DNA from: Bugula neritina | Lineage: Eukaryota > Bryozoa > Gymnolaemata > Cheilostomatida > Bugulidae | NCBI GenBank assembly: GCA_964035545.1 | Contig: OZ037767.1 | Location: 5,269,680 to 5,333,679 of the forward strand | Direction: 5' to 3' | Length of the DNA stretch: 64,000 nucleotides | In this document: one piece after another, positions 62,553 to 64,000 of the stretch | How the letters are laid out: each line of letters begins with the position of its first letter | How positions within the stretch are numbered: position 1 is the stretch's first letter | The notes under the pieces: generated by a model | What the model was told of the DNA's origin: nothing | The model's input: the letters and a program-made list of their open reading frames with translations, nothing else | Databases searched by the model: none | Translations under genes and position numbers: made by a program

Positions 62553-63486
62553 TTAATCCGGAACACCTGCATCTAAAAGTACACAACAGATAAGTTCAAT
62601 AATTTTAGAACTTATGGTTGAACAGTGCGCAATCTCTATGTAACTACACAATGTTAAGATTATCAGCTGTTCTCGCATTACACCAGTTTAAAAAGTTATC
62701 TTCCCATGAAAATATAGATAGTATAGTAAGTAAAATATAATTGTGCTATCAAACAATTTGCTCACAAAGAAAAAAACTACTTGAAACCTAAATACCTTAA
62801 AATTTTTTTTGGAAACGAATAAATAACAACTTACAATTTAAAGCAACATCTTGGCTGCTGATTAATGACATGGTATTTATTGCCTTTCAAGTTTAAACTT
62901 AAGCTTTTATTTATACTTACGAGTGTTCTCCATTAATGGATGACAGAATGTGATTTTGATAATTCTCTGTGTTGCAAGAAACTGCAAGAATTTTTTTGGT
63001 CTACAAATGCAATCAATTTTTTTTAAAGATATTGCATAAATAATAAATAAGCTTCCACAATAGACTAAAATACAAATAAATTACCTAGCGTCCTAAAAAC
63101 TAAACGAACATTTAAAATCAAAAAAAAACTTTTCAATTTGTTAATCAATTCAAGAATAAATGCTTTTTAAATGAGTTTACGGAAGTGGTAAGAATAGATT
63201 GTTATCATCACCCACCATGGTTAAAAAACCCACAACTCTAAGTGTAATGCACATGGAAGAATATTTTCCTAGTCTGTTAGCAGGCCACACGTTAGGGCCA
63301 CACTAGACTAAATACATTTTAAAATCTTACATTAGTTGATGAAACTTTATCAGTACTAAAGCTTTCAGTTCTCAGCTGCTTTGTGGATTGAAGTAGTTCA
63401 CATTTACTAAGGTCTAGTACACCTTTCGCTAACAAATCAGTGAAATTGCTTTGCTGTATCGTTTGTAAGCTGTTGAGGCTGGAAAC
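62553..63486 (-). CDS. 3' end of an unrecognised gene (partial, minus strand)
   Basis: I do not recognise the product. Two exon-like blocks have good splice signals and compatible phase. Block 63486-63331 is 52 codons, with acceptor TTTTTTTCTGCAG and donor GTAAGA, reading VSSLNSLQTIQQSNFTDLLA and onward. Block 62981-62921 is 20 codons plus one base, with acceptor TTCTTGCAG and donor GTAAGT, reading FLATQRIIKITFCHPLMENT. A possible terminal exon starts at 62572 (acceptor ACTTTTAG) and reaches a stop at 62553 after a few codons, but it is too short to trust. The gene would continue beyond the right edge and is convergent with UBR7. The exon calls rest on splice context and open phase only. Confidence 0.45.
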
Positions 63487-64000
63487 CTGCAGAAAAAAAG
63501 CACTGTCGTAATTTAAATATGATATTTGTCAAAATAAATTTAAATTTCTAAAACAACATAACGCTCTTGTTAATTTAATTAATTTTTACATACTAATATA
63601 TTATCAAAGCACTGTATGAGTTTTATATAAACTATCAGTTTAACAATACTTTTGATATACAAGTAATTCGGGTTGATGGTTTGGCTTATATACAGGAACA
63701 AACCTCTAAACTGCCAAACAATATAAGGAAATTAAAGCTAGTTTTTCTCTAGTAATATCAAACACACCGTACAAGGGAATGCAACGGCTTTCTTATTACA
63801 ATTAGTTGACGCATTTTTTGCAATTGATTCCTTAACATAATAAACTGAAAACTGATTTCTAACTCTCTGATCAAATGATTATAAGTTAATTTGAAGTTGT
63901 TGCTTTAGAGAACAATACGGATAGAAACATATAATTGCTTTCATATCGGAATAATAATGTTATATTATAATTAACCCTGTGATGAAAGCTGAATACATGT

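Overview
This is a stretch of an AT-rich invertebrate (bilaterian animal) nuclear genome. The evidence is five multi-exon genes with GT-AG introns whose reconstructed proteins match animal families, among them a Six3/6 (optix) homeobox gene and an endothelin-converting-enzyme-like M13 protease, together with tRNA-derived SINEs, an inverted-repeat element and many minisatellites. Genes are fairly compact (4-12 kb). I cannot name the phylum from the sequence; a lophotrochozoan is a guess only.

Layout. 1-1.9 kb: 5' flank with a degenerate low-complexity tract. 1.9-6.2 kb (+): site-2 protease (MBTPS2), 9 exons. 7.3-17.7 kb (-): ECE/neprilysin-like protease, 15 coding exons, with an alternative coding first exon at 19.2 kb and possibly a non-coding exon at 24.2 kb. 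17.7-25.5 kb: its 5' region, holding SINEs, a foldback element and two perfect palindromes. 25.6-29.5 kb (-): Ran-binding protein 3 (RANBP3). 29.5-41.8 kb: gene-poor. 41.8-45.7 kb (+): Six3/6 homeobox, 4 exons. 45.7-56.8 kb: second gene-poor region. 57.3-61.7 kb (+): UBR7 (UBR box plus PHD finger), 8 exons, with a 21-copy minisatellite ending right at its start codon. 62.5-63.5 kb (-): the 3' end of a gene I do not recognise, running off the right edge.

The genes do not form a pathway: S2P acts in regulated intramembrane proteolysis, ECE in peptide processing, RANBP3 in nuclear export, Six3/6 in anterior and eye development, and UBR7 in chromatin-linked ubiquitylation. Exon structures were rebuilt by hand. 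For each of the five genes the phases close and the protein is full length (498, 810 or 769, 454, 345 and 402 aa).

Noteworthy structure: tandem arrays that begin within a few bases of several 5' splice sites of the ECE gene; a UBR7 intron that must use a GC donor; a likely bipartite nuclear signal in RANBP3 completed by splicing; and a two-copy family of foldback-like elements. I found no convincing novel multigene system.
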